The translations under genes and the position numbers were made by a program. From JAAYCI01 sp964370445 (GTDB taxonomy: Bacteria; Bacillota; Clostridia; Oscillospirales; Ruminococcaceae), in contig CAYJJK010000023.1 of NCBI GenBank assembly GCA_964370445.1, forward strand, positions 1 to 30,802: 30,802 nucleotides of DNA, written 5' to 3'. The notes beneath the pieces were generated by a model. That model saw only the letters and a program-made list of their open reading frames with translations, did not search any database and was not told where the DNA came from. Positions 8,818 to 15,692 of the stretch are shown one piece after another. Numbering within the stretch: the first letter of the stretch is position 1; each line of letters begins with the position of its first letter.

Positions 8818-8847
8818 GGGTTGTGCAAGATATGCGTTGCACAACCC
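8818..8847 (+). terminator. Terminator of the permease operon
   Basis: An 11-bp perfect stem (8818-8828 with 8837-8847, GGGTTGTGCAA) and eight-base loop, followed after some bases by an ATATATTTTT tract. It lies 18 bases after the second methyltransferase and marks the end of the transcript that begins near 3742. Confidence 0.75.
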
Positions 8848-8881
8848 TACCTATATATTTTTCTGATAGAAGGGCATACCT

Positions 8882-9436
8882 ATGAAGACAATTGTTTTTT
8901 ATGCTTCACCAAAAGAAAATAGTCACACAAAAAAATTGCTGGATATCGCCCTAAGGGAAATAGAGGGCGAAGTAAAAATTGTAGATGTTTATCGCTCAAA
9001 TATTGCTCCATGTAAAGACTGTAGGTTTTGTTTTCAAAAATCGGGGTGCTCCATTAAGGATGACATGACAGAAATTTATGCATATCTAGCCGATTGTGAT
9101 GCTGTGCTTATTGCGTCTCCTATGCATTTTGGTGTTGTATCGGCACCACTTATGACATTGTTCTCGCGTTTGCAACCTTATTGGTCTAATGAATTTATAC
9201 GAAAGAGCGAACAGGATATCCCGAAACTCAAAAAAGGCTTGTTACTCATGACTACAGGGGCAGACTGGATGAACATAGAACTTCTGACAGAGGGTGTTAC
9301 CAATACAGCGTTTCACCATATGAATGCACAATCTGTAGGGTCTGTCTACGCGAAAGAAACGGAGGAGCATCCCATTGAAAAAAATGAGGCTGCGATTGCA
9401 AAAACGAAGTTTCTGGCATGTGCACTAAACCAATAA
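8882..9436 (+). CDS. Flavodoxin-family protein with iron-sulfur-flavoprotein cysteine motif
   Basis: A 184-residue flavodoxin-fold reductase. The N-terminal strand and phosphate-binding loop (FYASPKENSHT, 6-16) bind FMN. Residues 44-56 hold four cysteines in the compact spacing C-x2-C-x2-C-x5-C, as in archaeal and clostridial iron-sulfur flavoproteins, which hold a [4Fe-4S] cluster; some plain FMN reductases share part of it. SPMHFGVVSAPL (100-111) is the usual FMN loop. Inference: it could feed low-potential electrons to the corrinoid activator or to the thioredoxin-like domain next door. It begins 34 bases after a terminator and 38 bases before the MtaA-like gene, so the two may form a transcription unit. 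Confidence 0.8.
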   Translation: MKTIVFYASPKENSHTKKLLDIALREIEGEVKIVDVYRSNIAPCKDCRFCFQKSGCSIKDDMTEIYAYLADCDAVLIASPMHFGVVSAPLMTLFSRLQPYWSNEFIRKSEQDIPKLKKGLLLMTTGADWMNIELLTEGVTNTAFHHMNAQSVGSVYAKETEEHPIEKNEAAIAKTKFLACALNQ

Positions 9437-9474
9437 AAACAAGAGATGTTTGTAAAAAGAAAGGATACAGTGTT

Positions 9475-10824
9475 ATGACAGGAAAAGAACTCATTCTTAA
9501 AACCTACCATCACGAAAAAACCCCACGCGCCCCTTGGGTACCGTTTGCGGGCATCCACGCCGGCTTTTTAAAAGGGTACACTGCCACGGAATTCTTGAAA
9601 GACGAAGACATCATGTTTGAGTGCCTCATGGAAGTGCACCGCTTGTATATGCCGGACGGCCAACCCGTGGCTTTCGATTTGCAACTGGAAGCGGAAATTC
9701 TGGGTTGCAGCCTTATGTGGGCAGACAACAACCCACCCAGTGTCAACGGCCATCCTTTGGCTGCCACCGACGAAATTCCAAGCAAAATCCCCGAAAAGAC
9801 AGAGGGTCGCCTGCCCGTGGTGCTGAATGCCACACGGCGTTTGCAAGAGGCCGTGGGCGACACCACAGCAGTGTTTGGCCTGTTCTGCGGCCCGCTCACC
9901 TTAGCTTCGCACCTGCGCGGCACCAAACTCTATGCCAATATGCGCAAAAAACCGGACTATGTGAAAGCCCTCATGGAATATTGCACCGAAATTTCCATAC
10001 GCATGGTGGATTACTATGTGGAAGCCGGTGCCGATGTCATCGCGCCTGTTGACCCCGTCATTTCGCAAATTTCGCCGGACAGTTTTGCCGAGTTCATGCT
10101 GGAGCCCTACACAAAATTGTTCGACCATATCCGCGCAAAAGGGAAACTTTCTGCTTTCTTCGTCTGCGGCAATGCCATTCGCAATTTGGATATCATGTGC
10201 AAAACCGGGCCGGATGGCATCTCTGTAGATGAAAATATTCCGATGACAGAGGCAAAAGCCATCACCGACAAACACAATGTCACCATCGGCGGCAACATTC
10301 CGCTCACCACCACAATGCTCTTCGGCAACCAGCAAGACAACATGAAATATGTGTTGGATATGCTGGATTCTCTGGAAGACCATCGTAATCTCGTGGTGGC
10401 ACCGGGCTGCGACATGCCCTACAACACGCCGATTGAAAACACCATTGCCGTGGCTCAGGTGATGCAAGACCCAGAAAAATACCGTGCGCTTTTGAAAGAC
10501 TATGAGTCTGCCGATTTGAGCGCGAGTGTCACCTTGCCGGATTACGCAAATTTGGAGCGTCCATTCATCGAAACCTTTACCTTGGATTCCATTTCCTGTG
10601 CGGCCTGCACCTATATGTGGGGTGCCGTTTGCGACGCAAAAGAAAAATTCGGGGATGCCATCGACATCATCGAATACAAGTATGCCACACGTGAGGGCAT
10701 TGCCCAAGCGCAGGCCATGGGCGTTGCCAATTTGCCCAGCATTTACATCAACGGAGAGCTGGCCTATTCGTCCATCATTCCGGATGCCGACGAATTTGAG
10801 TCGAAAATTCGTGCTTTACTGTAA
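9475..10824 (+). CDS. UroD/MtaA-family methyltransferase fused to a thioredoxin-like domain
   Basis: A 449-residue protein in two parts. Residues about 1-350 are a uroporphyrinogen-decarboxylase-fold methyltransferase like MtaA/MtbA, which in methanogens moves methyl from corrinoid protein to coenzyme M. The usual zinc motif H-x-C...C appears as F229-V-C231 and C312 (PGCDMPY), so the His ligand is replaced by Phe. Residues about 365-449 form a thioredoxin-like domain with C375-A-A-C378 and the cis-Pro region NLPSIYINGE near 421. ATG at 9475 is chosen because AAAGGA precedes it; an earlier in-frame ATG at 9418 overlaps the upstream gene. Bacteria normally lack coenzyme M, so the methyl acceptor is open: a thiol, tetrahydrofolate or the thioredoxin-like domain itself. 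Confidence 0.82.
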   Translation: MTGKELILKTYHHEKTPRAPWVPFAGIHAGFLKGYTATEFLKDEDIMFECLMEVHRLYMPDGQPVAFDLQLEAEILGCSLMWADNNPPSVNGHPLAATDEIPSKIPEKTEGRLPVVLNATRRLQEAVGDTTAVFGLFCGPLTLASHLRGTKLYANMRKKPDYVKALMEYCTEISIRMVDYYVEAGADVIAPVDPVISQISPDSFAEFMLEPYTKLFDHIRAKGKLSAFFVCGNAIRNLDIMCKTGPDGISVDENIPMTEAKAITDKHNVTIGGNIPLTTTMLFGNQQDNMKYVLDMLDSLEDHRNLVVAPGCDMPYNTPIENTIAVAQVMQDPEKYRALLKDYESADLSASVTLPDYANLERPFIETFTLDSISCAACTYMWGAVCDAKEKFGDAIDIIEYKYATREGIAQAQAMGVANLPSIYINGELAYSSIIPDADEFESKIRALL

Positions 10825-10836
10825 AACGCGTTATGC

Positions 10837-10877
10837 AATTACTAAAAAAGCCGCCACTGGCGGTTTTTTTAGTAATT
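10837..10877 (+). terminator. Rho-independent terminator after the MtaA-like gene
   Basis: A long, nearly perfect inverted repeat: AATTACTAAAAAA, then CCGCC-ACT-GGCGG, then TTTTTTTAGTAATT. The GC core followed by seven Ts is a classic terminator. Its A-rich left arm means it could also work on the minus strand. The CobW-like gene starts 28 bases later. Confidence 0.85.
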
Positions 10878-10904
10878 GTAACTTTCACAAAGGAGACGAT
10901 TTTC

Positions 10905-11861
10905 ATGAAAAAACTTTCCCCTGTAAAACTCTACCTCGTTAGCGGCTTTTTAGGCTCCGGCAAAACCACGCTGATGAAACGACTTATCCCCCTGTTTGAA
11001 CACGAAACCCTCGGTGTTTTGGTGAACGAATTCGGCAGCATCGGCATGGATGGTGCTGTACTGGACACAGACGGCATTCAGCTCATTGAAATCAACAATG
11101 GATCGGTGTTTTGCGCCTGCCTCAAAAAAGATTTTGTGGAAACACTCAAAGAATATGTGCAAAAACCCATCGATACCCTGCTCATTGAATGCTCCGGCAT
11201 GGCAGACCCTTCAAGCATGAACACCCTGTTAAACGGTCTTGCCCCCTATTTAGAGAGACCGTATGACTATCGCGGCTGCCTTTGCATGGTGGACAGCGCT
11301 ACGGTGCTGGATTATCTCGATATGCTGCTCCCTTTGCAAAACCAAATCACCTCGGCCGACCTCATTTTGGTGAACAAAACGGATTTGGTGGACACGGAAA
11401 CCCTCGACGAAATCCACGATGCCATAAATGAATTGAATCCGTCTGCCTTTTTGTACAACACCACCTATGCCCAGTTTCCACCCGAATTTTTAGATAGCCA
11501 CCTCACAAACCTCGGCCACGAGGGCGAGAGCATGAACAAACCGTCCACACGACTTGCCACCTTTTTAATCGAGCCGGAAGGTGTGTGCACCAAAGCCGAG
11601 CTGGAGAAGTTTTATGGTGAAATTGTGCACCATACTTTCCGTGTGAAAGGTTTTGTACAAAGTGAAAACGGGTTTTTGCAGGTGGAGGGCGTTAACAAAC
11701 AGCTCGACATTCAAGCCGTTTCCTCTGCGCAAAAAAGTGTTTCCTCAATGGAAAAAAGTTATCTTGTGGTGATTTCACGCGAGTATATGGATTTGGTTCC
11801 CATCTTGCAAAAGGCGTGGGGTGTGCATTGCAAAGCCGAGGTTAAAATAAAAGAAACCTAA
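10905..11861 (+). CDS. CobW-family GTP-binding protein
   Basis: A 318-residue G3E-family P-loop GTPase. Walker A is GFLGSGKTT (14-22); the Walker B region is LLIECSGMADP; the guanine specificity motif is NKTD. The family metal-binding CxCC motif is reduced to C70-A-C72. A CobW C-terminal domain follows (about 215-318). ATG at 10905 follows AAAGGAGA; earlier in-frame starts fall inside the terminator. CobW-type GTPases deliver metal ions or help load metal cofactors; near corrinoid methyltransferases a role in corrinoid or zinc handling is plausible. A decayed copy of its last 30 or so codons is found at 15550-15660. The truncated RACo gene begins 15 bases downstream. Confidence 0.85.
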   Translation: MKKLSPVKLYLVSGFLGSGKTTLMKRLIPLFEHETLGVLVNEFGSIGMDGAVLDTDGIQLIEINNGSVFCACLKKDFVETLKEYVQKPIDTLLIECSGMADPSSMNTLLNGLAPYLERPYDYRGCLCMVDSATVLDYLDMLLPLQNQITSADLILVNKTDLVDTETLDEIHDAINELNPSAFLYNTTYAQFPPEFLDSHLTNLGHEGESMNKPSTRLATFLIEPEGVCTKAELEKFYGEIVHHTFRVKGFVQSENGFLQVEGVNKQLDIQAVSSAQKSVSSMEKSYLVVISREYMDLVPILQKAWGVHCKAEVKIKET

Positions 11862-11876
11862 GAAAGGTCAACGATT

Positions 11877-13115
11877 ATGATGACATTTACATCGCAGGTG
11901 GATATAGCGCAAAGTAAGGGAAAGCCACTGTTTGAACAGAAACATTACGGTGTGGCCGTTGACATCGGCACCACCGCGATTACGATTTATCTTTATGCTG
12001 AGTCCTCAAAAGAGCCTTTGGCGATTTTAAGAGAACGCAATCGTCAGATGACCTTAGGCGGCGATGTGATGACACGCATCACCCACGCAAATGAAAACGG
12101 TATTGCTCCCTTACATTCTACTGTACTACACCAATTGAGCGAGATGTTTCTTGCACTTTGCCAAAAAGAGAATGTGGAGCCGAAACAGATTTCGACCGCT
12201 GTTATCACGGGCAATACCACGATGTTGCATCTACTTGCCGGCCTAGAGCCACGTACGCTTGCATTTCATCCTTTCACACTACAAAATCATTTTGGTTCGT
12301 GGCTAGAAATAGAAATTCCGGATTTCTCTCATTTGCAAATTTATGTGCCACCTTGTATTTCTGCTTACATTGGTGCTGATACCCTATGTGGCATGATTGC
12401 GTGCGACTTAAAAAATAGAAGCGGCAATGTGCTGTTTGTCGACATCGGTGTAAATAGAGAAATTGCCCTCAAAACAGAAAAAGGCATCTGTTGTTGCTCC
12501 ACAGCAGCAGGGCCCTCTTTTGAAGGAAGCGGAATTAGCTGTGGCATGGATGCTGTGGAAGGCGCCATTTTTAAGGTATGGGAAGAAAGCAACGAATTAT
12601 CTTATGAAACGATTGAAAACAAACCGGCGGTAGGGTTGTGTGGCTCAGGGCTTGTGGATGTCATTGCCACAGGGCTTGTGCTACAAGAAATTGATAAAAA
12701 AGGTCGTCTTGCAAAAAAATGGAACAAGTTACTTCCTTTCAAAAACACGGATTTCGGCCTTACTCAATCAGATATTCGTGCGTTTCAACTTGCGAAAGGC
12801 TCTACCCGTGGAGGGATAGACACTTTACTTCATGAAGCAGGCATAGAATGCGAGAGGCTGGATGAAATTTTGCTTGGAGGCCGATTTGGAAGTTCTTTCA
12901 ATAAGAGTTCGGCGCAATGCGTGGGGATGTTGCCATCGATTGGCGACGAAAAAATCACCGCGTTTGGCAACACAGCTGTAACAGGTGCTGCTATGGTGCT
13001 TTTGGGTGTGGTATCACTTGAACAGCTTGATAGCATGGCACTGCAAGTCAATTATACAGAGCTTTCCACGAATCCCTTCTTTTTAGATCGCTATATTCGT
13101 TGTATGAACTTTTAA
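11877..13115 (+). CDS. RACo-like protein lacking the ferredoxin domain
   Basis: A 412-residue paralogue of the complete RACo at 15693-17219 (corrinoid-protein reductive activator, DUF4445/ASKHA type). It keeps the middle and ATPase-like domains from about residue 18 to the shared ending RYIRCMNF, but the roughly 110 residues carrying the [2Fe-2S] cluster are absent. It also departs at motifs kept in the full copy: DIGTNGE reads DIGVNRE and GGGFGSF reads GGRFGSS. Without the cluster it cannot pass electrons to cobalt. It may be a regulator, a subunit paired with another electron donor such as the flavoprotein, or a decaying duplicate. The reading frame is intact, which argues for some use. It lies between the CobW gene and the first BMP protein. 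Confidence 0.83.
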   Translation: MMTFTSQVDIAQSKGKPLFEQKHYGVAVDIGTTAITIYLYAESSKEPLAILRERNRQMTLGGDVMTRITHANENGIAPLHSTVLHQLSEMFLALCQKENVEPKQISTAVITGNTTMLHLLAGLEPRTLAFHPFTLQNHFGSWLEIEIPDFSHLQIYVPPCISAYIGADTLCGMIACDLKNRSGNVLFVDIGVNREIALKTEKGICCCSTAAGPSFEGSGISCGMDAVEGAIFKVWEESNELSYETIENKPAVGLCGSGLVDVIATGLVLQEIDKKGRLAKKWNKLLPFKNTDFGLTQSDIRAFQLAKGSTRGGIDTLLHEAGIECERLDEILLGGRFGSSFNKSSAQCVGMLPSIGDEKITAFGNTAVTGAAMVLLGVVSLEQLDSMALQVNYTELSTNPFFLDRYIRCMNF

Positions 13116-13182
13116 AATGTGTAATATTGGGTACGCCCTGATATTGATAAAGCAAGCAATTGAAAACTTAGGAGGATGACAA

Positions 13183-14226
13183 GTGAAAAGGCTATTGGTA
13201 ATGATGACCGTATTGGTGTTTGCATTAACCGCTTACACCGGAGCTGCAGAAAGTAGAGCAACTGAAAGCGGAACGACAACTGCTTCAGAAAGCTCAGTGG
13301 AAACAACAAGCACCGCTACCGCAGGTGATGAGAGTTTGCAGGTGGCACTTGTGATGTCTGGACCTGTTAACGACCAAGGTTGGAACGCCAGTGCCTTTGA
13401 GGGCTTAGAAATCATTGAAGAAACCTTGGGGGCGGAAATTTCGTTCACCGAAAATGTTGCAGCATCAGATTTTGAAGAAATATATCGAGGATATGCAGAG
13501 CTGGGATATGATATTATTTATGGACACGGATTTGAATTTGGTGATATCGCCATAGCAGTGGCTCCAGATTATCCCGAGACATTCTTTTTTGTAACCGGCT
13601 CCGACATTGGCCAAGAACCGAATGTAGCAGGGCTTGAAAACAGAAATGACCAGCAAGGATTTCTTGCGGGTGCTGTGGCAGCTCAGCAATCGCAAAGTGA
13701 TATAGTAGGTGTGGTCGGAGGTGGAGAAATCCCTTCTATAATCAGTTATGTTGAGGGTTTTGAGCAAGGGGCAAAATATGTGAACCCGGACATTACAGTG
13801 CTTAAAAACTATACGGGCGATTTTAACGATCCTGCGCCGGCAAAACAATTAGCCTCTTCTATGATTGCAGAGGGTGCCGACGTTTTAACACATAATGCCA
13901 ACGCCGCCGGGTTAGGCGTATTTGAGGCTGTAGAGGAAGCCGGTGAAGGTGTTTGGATGATTGGTGCTGTATCCGATCAGTTTGAAACTTTACCCGAACA
14001 AACCATCACCTCTGCACTATCGAACTTGCGTGATACCATGGTGGTTGCAGCAGAACTGTATGTAAATGGAGAAATGAGTGGTGTAGGCCAATCCTTTGGT
14101 ATTACAGAGGGTGTTGTAGGGCTGGCAGATTTCCGCGAACACCCTGTTACCGAAGAACAGCAAGCACAATTGGATGAAATTAGTGGTATGCTGGAGAGTG
14201 GTGAAATTGAAGTGGTGTTACCTTAA
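13183..14226 (+). CDS. BMP-family solute-binding protein (copy 1), lipobox Cys lost
   Basis: A 347-residue extracytoplasmic binding protein of the basic membrane protein/PnrA family. The GTG start is set by TAGGAGGA upstream. A hydrophobic signal (residues 2-19) leads to LTAYTG; a lipobox would read LTAC, so Tyr replaces the lipidated Cys, a single-base difference (TAC for TGC). A Ser/Thr/Glu-rich linker and the ligand domain (from about residue 50, LQVALVMSGPVNDQGWNAS) follow. PnrA proteins bind purine nucleosides, which suits a heterocycle-related role here. No permease or ATPase genes lie beside it. It is a tandem duplicate of the next gene. As written it would be secreted free or held by an uncleaved signal. 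Confidence 0.87.
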   Translation: MKRLLVMMTVLVFALTAYTGAAESRATESGTTTASESSVETTSTATAGDESLQVALVMSGPVNDQGWNASAFEGLEIIEETLGAEISFTENVAASDFEEIYRGYAELGYDIIYGHGFEFGDIAIAVAPDYPETFFFVTGSDIGQEPNVAGLENRNDQQGFLAGAVAAQQSQSDIVGVVGGGEIPSIISYVEGFEQGAKYVNPDITVLKNYTGDFNDPAPAKQLASSMIAEGADVLTHNANAAGLGVFEAVEEAGEGVWMIGAVSDQFETLPEQTITSALSNLRDTMVVAAELYVNGEMSGVGQSFGITEGVVGLADFREHPVTEEQQAQLDEISGMLESGEIEVVLP

Positions 14227-14445
14227 CTGAGTAGATATCATAGTTGTCTTCACACGGAACCTATTAATATAAATCTAAATTATGCAACCTGCGAACTATG
14301 TTAATAGGCTCTGTTTCAACGGTTGATTTTAAACATATGTGCTTTTGCATACAGTTGGTATGCACTTCGATTTACTGTAAAGCGAGCAGTATCGAAATTT
14401 TCACCTTGTTAGAATATCCTTAAATATAAATAAATCCGGAGGAAA
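14227..14445. other. Gap between BMP genes with three inverted repeats
   Basis: The gap holds CCTATTAA/TTAATAGG (14260-14267 with 14301-14308), TGCATAC/GTATGCA (14346-14352 with 14358-14364, five-base loop), and a bulged stem TTCGAT..ACTG/CAGT..ATCGAA (14366-14396) followed by ATTTT. The last may end the copy 1 message. No gene is seen. Confidence 0.4.
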
Positions 14446-14448
14446 ATG

Positions 14449-15486
14449 ATGAACAAATTCGTTACAATGCTAGCAATATTGATGGCGGGATTTATTTTTG
14501 TTTCTTGCACGGGAACAAATGGAGTTGATATGACAACATCTTCGGAAAGTGCAGTGGAAACAGCGAGCACCGCTACCACAGGTGATGAGAGTTTGCAGGT
14601 GGCACTTGTGATGGCAGGTCCCATCAATGACCAAGGCTGGAATGCCAGTGCTTATGAGGGCTTAACGATAATTGAGGAAACTTTGGGCGCAGAAGTATCG
14701 TACACCGAAAGTGTTGCAGCGGCTGACTTTGAAGAGGTGTATCGTGGATATGCAGATTTGGGTTATGATATCATCTTTGGGCATGGGTTCCAATTTGGCG
14801 ATATCGCCACGGCGGTTGCCCCCGACTATCCAGAAACTTTTTTTCTAGTAACAGGTTCAAACATCAGCCAAGAACCGAATGTGGCAGGGCTTGAAAACCG
14901 AAATGAACAGCAAGGTTTCCTTGCCGGTGTTGTGGCTGCACAGCACTCTCAAACAGGCACAGTGGGTGCTGTTGGCGGTGCGGAAATTCCATCTTTCATC
15001 AAATACATCGAGGGGTTTGAGCAAGGCGCAAAATACGTGAACCCAGATATTACAGTGCTTACTAACTATACCGGCGATTCTTTCGACCCGGCAACAGCAA
15101 AACAATTGGCTACCTCGATGATAGCAGAAGGCGCAGATGTTTTAACACATAACGCTAACGCTGCGGGGCTTGGTGTGTTTGAGGCTGTTGAGGAAGCCGG
15201 TGAAGGTGTTTGGATGATTGGAGCCGTTTCAGACCAGTACGAAGTTTTACCCGGACAAACCATTACGTCTGCGCTGTCGAATTTACGAGACACCATGGTG
15301 GAAGCAGCAGGGATGTATGTGAACGGAGAAATGGAAGCCGAGGGGCATTCTTTTGGTATTGCCGAGGGTGTTGTAGGGCTGGCAGATTTCCGAGATTTCC
15401 CTGTTAGCGAAGAACAGCAAGCGCAGTTGGATGAAATTACAGGGATGCTAGAAAACGATGAAATAGAAGTGGTTCTACCGAGTTAG
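14449..15486 (+). CDS. BMP-family solute-binding lipoprotein (copy 2)
   Basis: A 345-residue paralogue of the gene just upstream, very similar through the whole ligand domain (PETFF, EPNVAGLENRN, HNANAAGLGVFEAVEEAGEG). Here the signal ends in FVSCTG, an intact lipobox with Cys at about residue 20, so this copy is membrane-anchored. ATG at 14449 is preferred over 14446 because GGAGG would be only three bases from the latter. The family (Med/PnrA/BMP) delivers ligand to ABC importers, but no transporter genes are seen nearby. It could share a remote nucleoside-type importer, or act as a sensor. A perfect 11-bp hairpin follows the stop. Confidence 0.9.
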   Translation: MNKFVTMLAILMAGFIFVSCTGTNGVDMTTSSESAVETASTATTGDESLQVALVMAGPINDQGWNASAYEGLTIIEETLGAEVSYTESVAAADFEEVYRGYADLGYDIIFGHGFQFGDIATAVAPDYPETFFLVTGSNISQEPNVAGLENRNEQQGFLAGVVAAQHSQTGTVGAVGGAEIPSFIKYIEGFEQGAKYVNPDITVLTNYTGDSFDPATAKQLATSMIAEGADVLTHNANAAGLGVFEAVEEAGEGVWMIGAVSDQYEVLPGQTITSALSNLRDTMVEAAGMYVNGEMEAEGHSFGIAEGVVGLADFRDFPVSEEQQAQLDEITGMLENDEIEVVLPS

Positions 15487-15487
15487 T

Positions 15488-15513
15488 CCACAAAGTATAA
15501 AAATACTTTGTGG
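15488..15513 (+). terminator. Hairpin after BMP copy 2
   Basis: A perfect 11-bp stem CCACAAAGTAT/ATACTTTGTGG around an AAAA loop begins two bases after the stop codon. Only GTTGATTGAT follows, so it may be an mRNA-stabilising 3' end rather than a strong terminator. Confidence 0.5.
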
Positions 15514-15549
15514 GTTGATTGATAACCGGGGCAATATGGGCTTCCCACA

Positions 15550-15660
15550 ATGGAAGAAAGCTATCTTCTGGTGATTTCCCATGAATACATGGATTTGATT
15601 TCCCTCTTGCAAAGGACTTGGGGTGCACTTTGCAAGAGGGATAAACCCGCGGTTTTTTGA
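15550..15660 (+). pseudogene. Remnant of a second CobW-family gene (C-terminus only)
   Basis: Reading from 15550 gives MEESYLLVISHEYMDLISLL, matching the CobW ending MEKSYLVVISREYMDLVPIL (from about 11749), and the match continues through the conserved Trp-Gly to about 15640. Nothing else of a GTPase is present upstream. The fragment lies just before the complete RACo, exactly as CobW lies before the truncated RACo. It is therefore the scar of a duplicated CobW-RACo cassette. Confidence 0.85.
15602..15658 (+). terminator. Perfect 13-bp hairpin inside the CobW remnant, then a T-run
   Basis: CCCTCTTGCAAAG (15602-15614) pairs perfectly with CTTTGCAAGAGGG (15628-15640). A small AAACC/GGTTT hairpin and six Ts (15653-15658) follow. 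The intact CobW gene has only a weak version of this pairing at the same place. It may now act as a terminator or attenuator in front of RACo. Confidence 0.45.
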
Positions 15661-15692
15661 TAGGAACAACAAAACAGTACGGAGGATTTTCC

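Noticed and set aside
9901..10707. A 268-codon minus-strand frame
   Set aside because: Entirely antisense to the MtaA-like gene, no ribosome binding site, composition typical of a shadow frame. The same holds for the 234-codon minus frame over RACo/DUF1638 (16785-17489).
10848..10866. GCCACTG, the cobalamin-riboswitch box, in a B12-related locus
   Set aside because: It is only the loop and stem of the GC terminator after the MtaA-like gene. No riboswitch-sized structure surrounds it.
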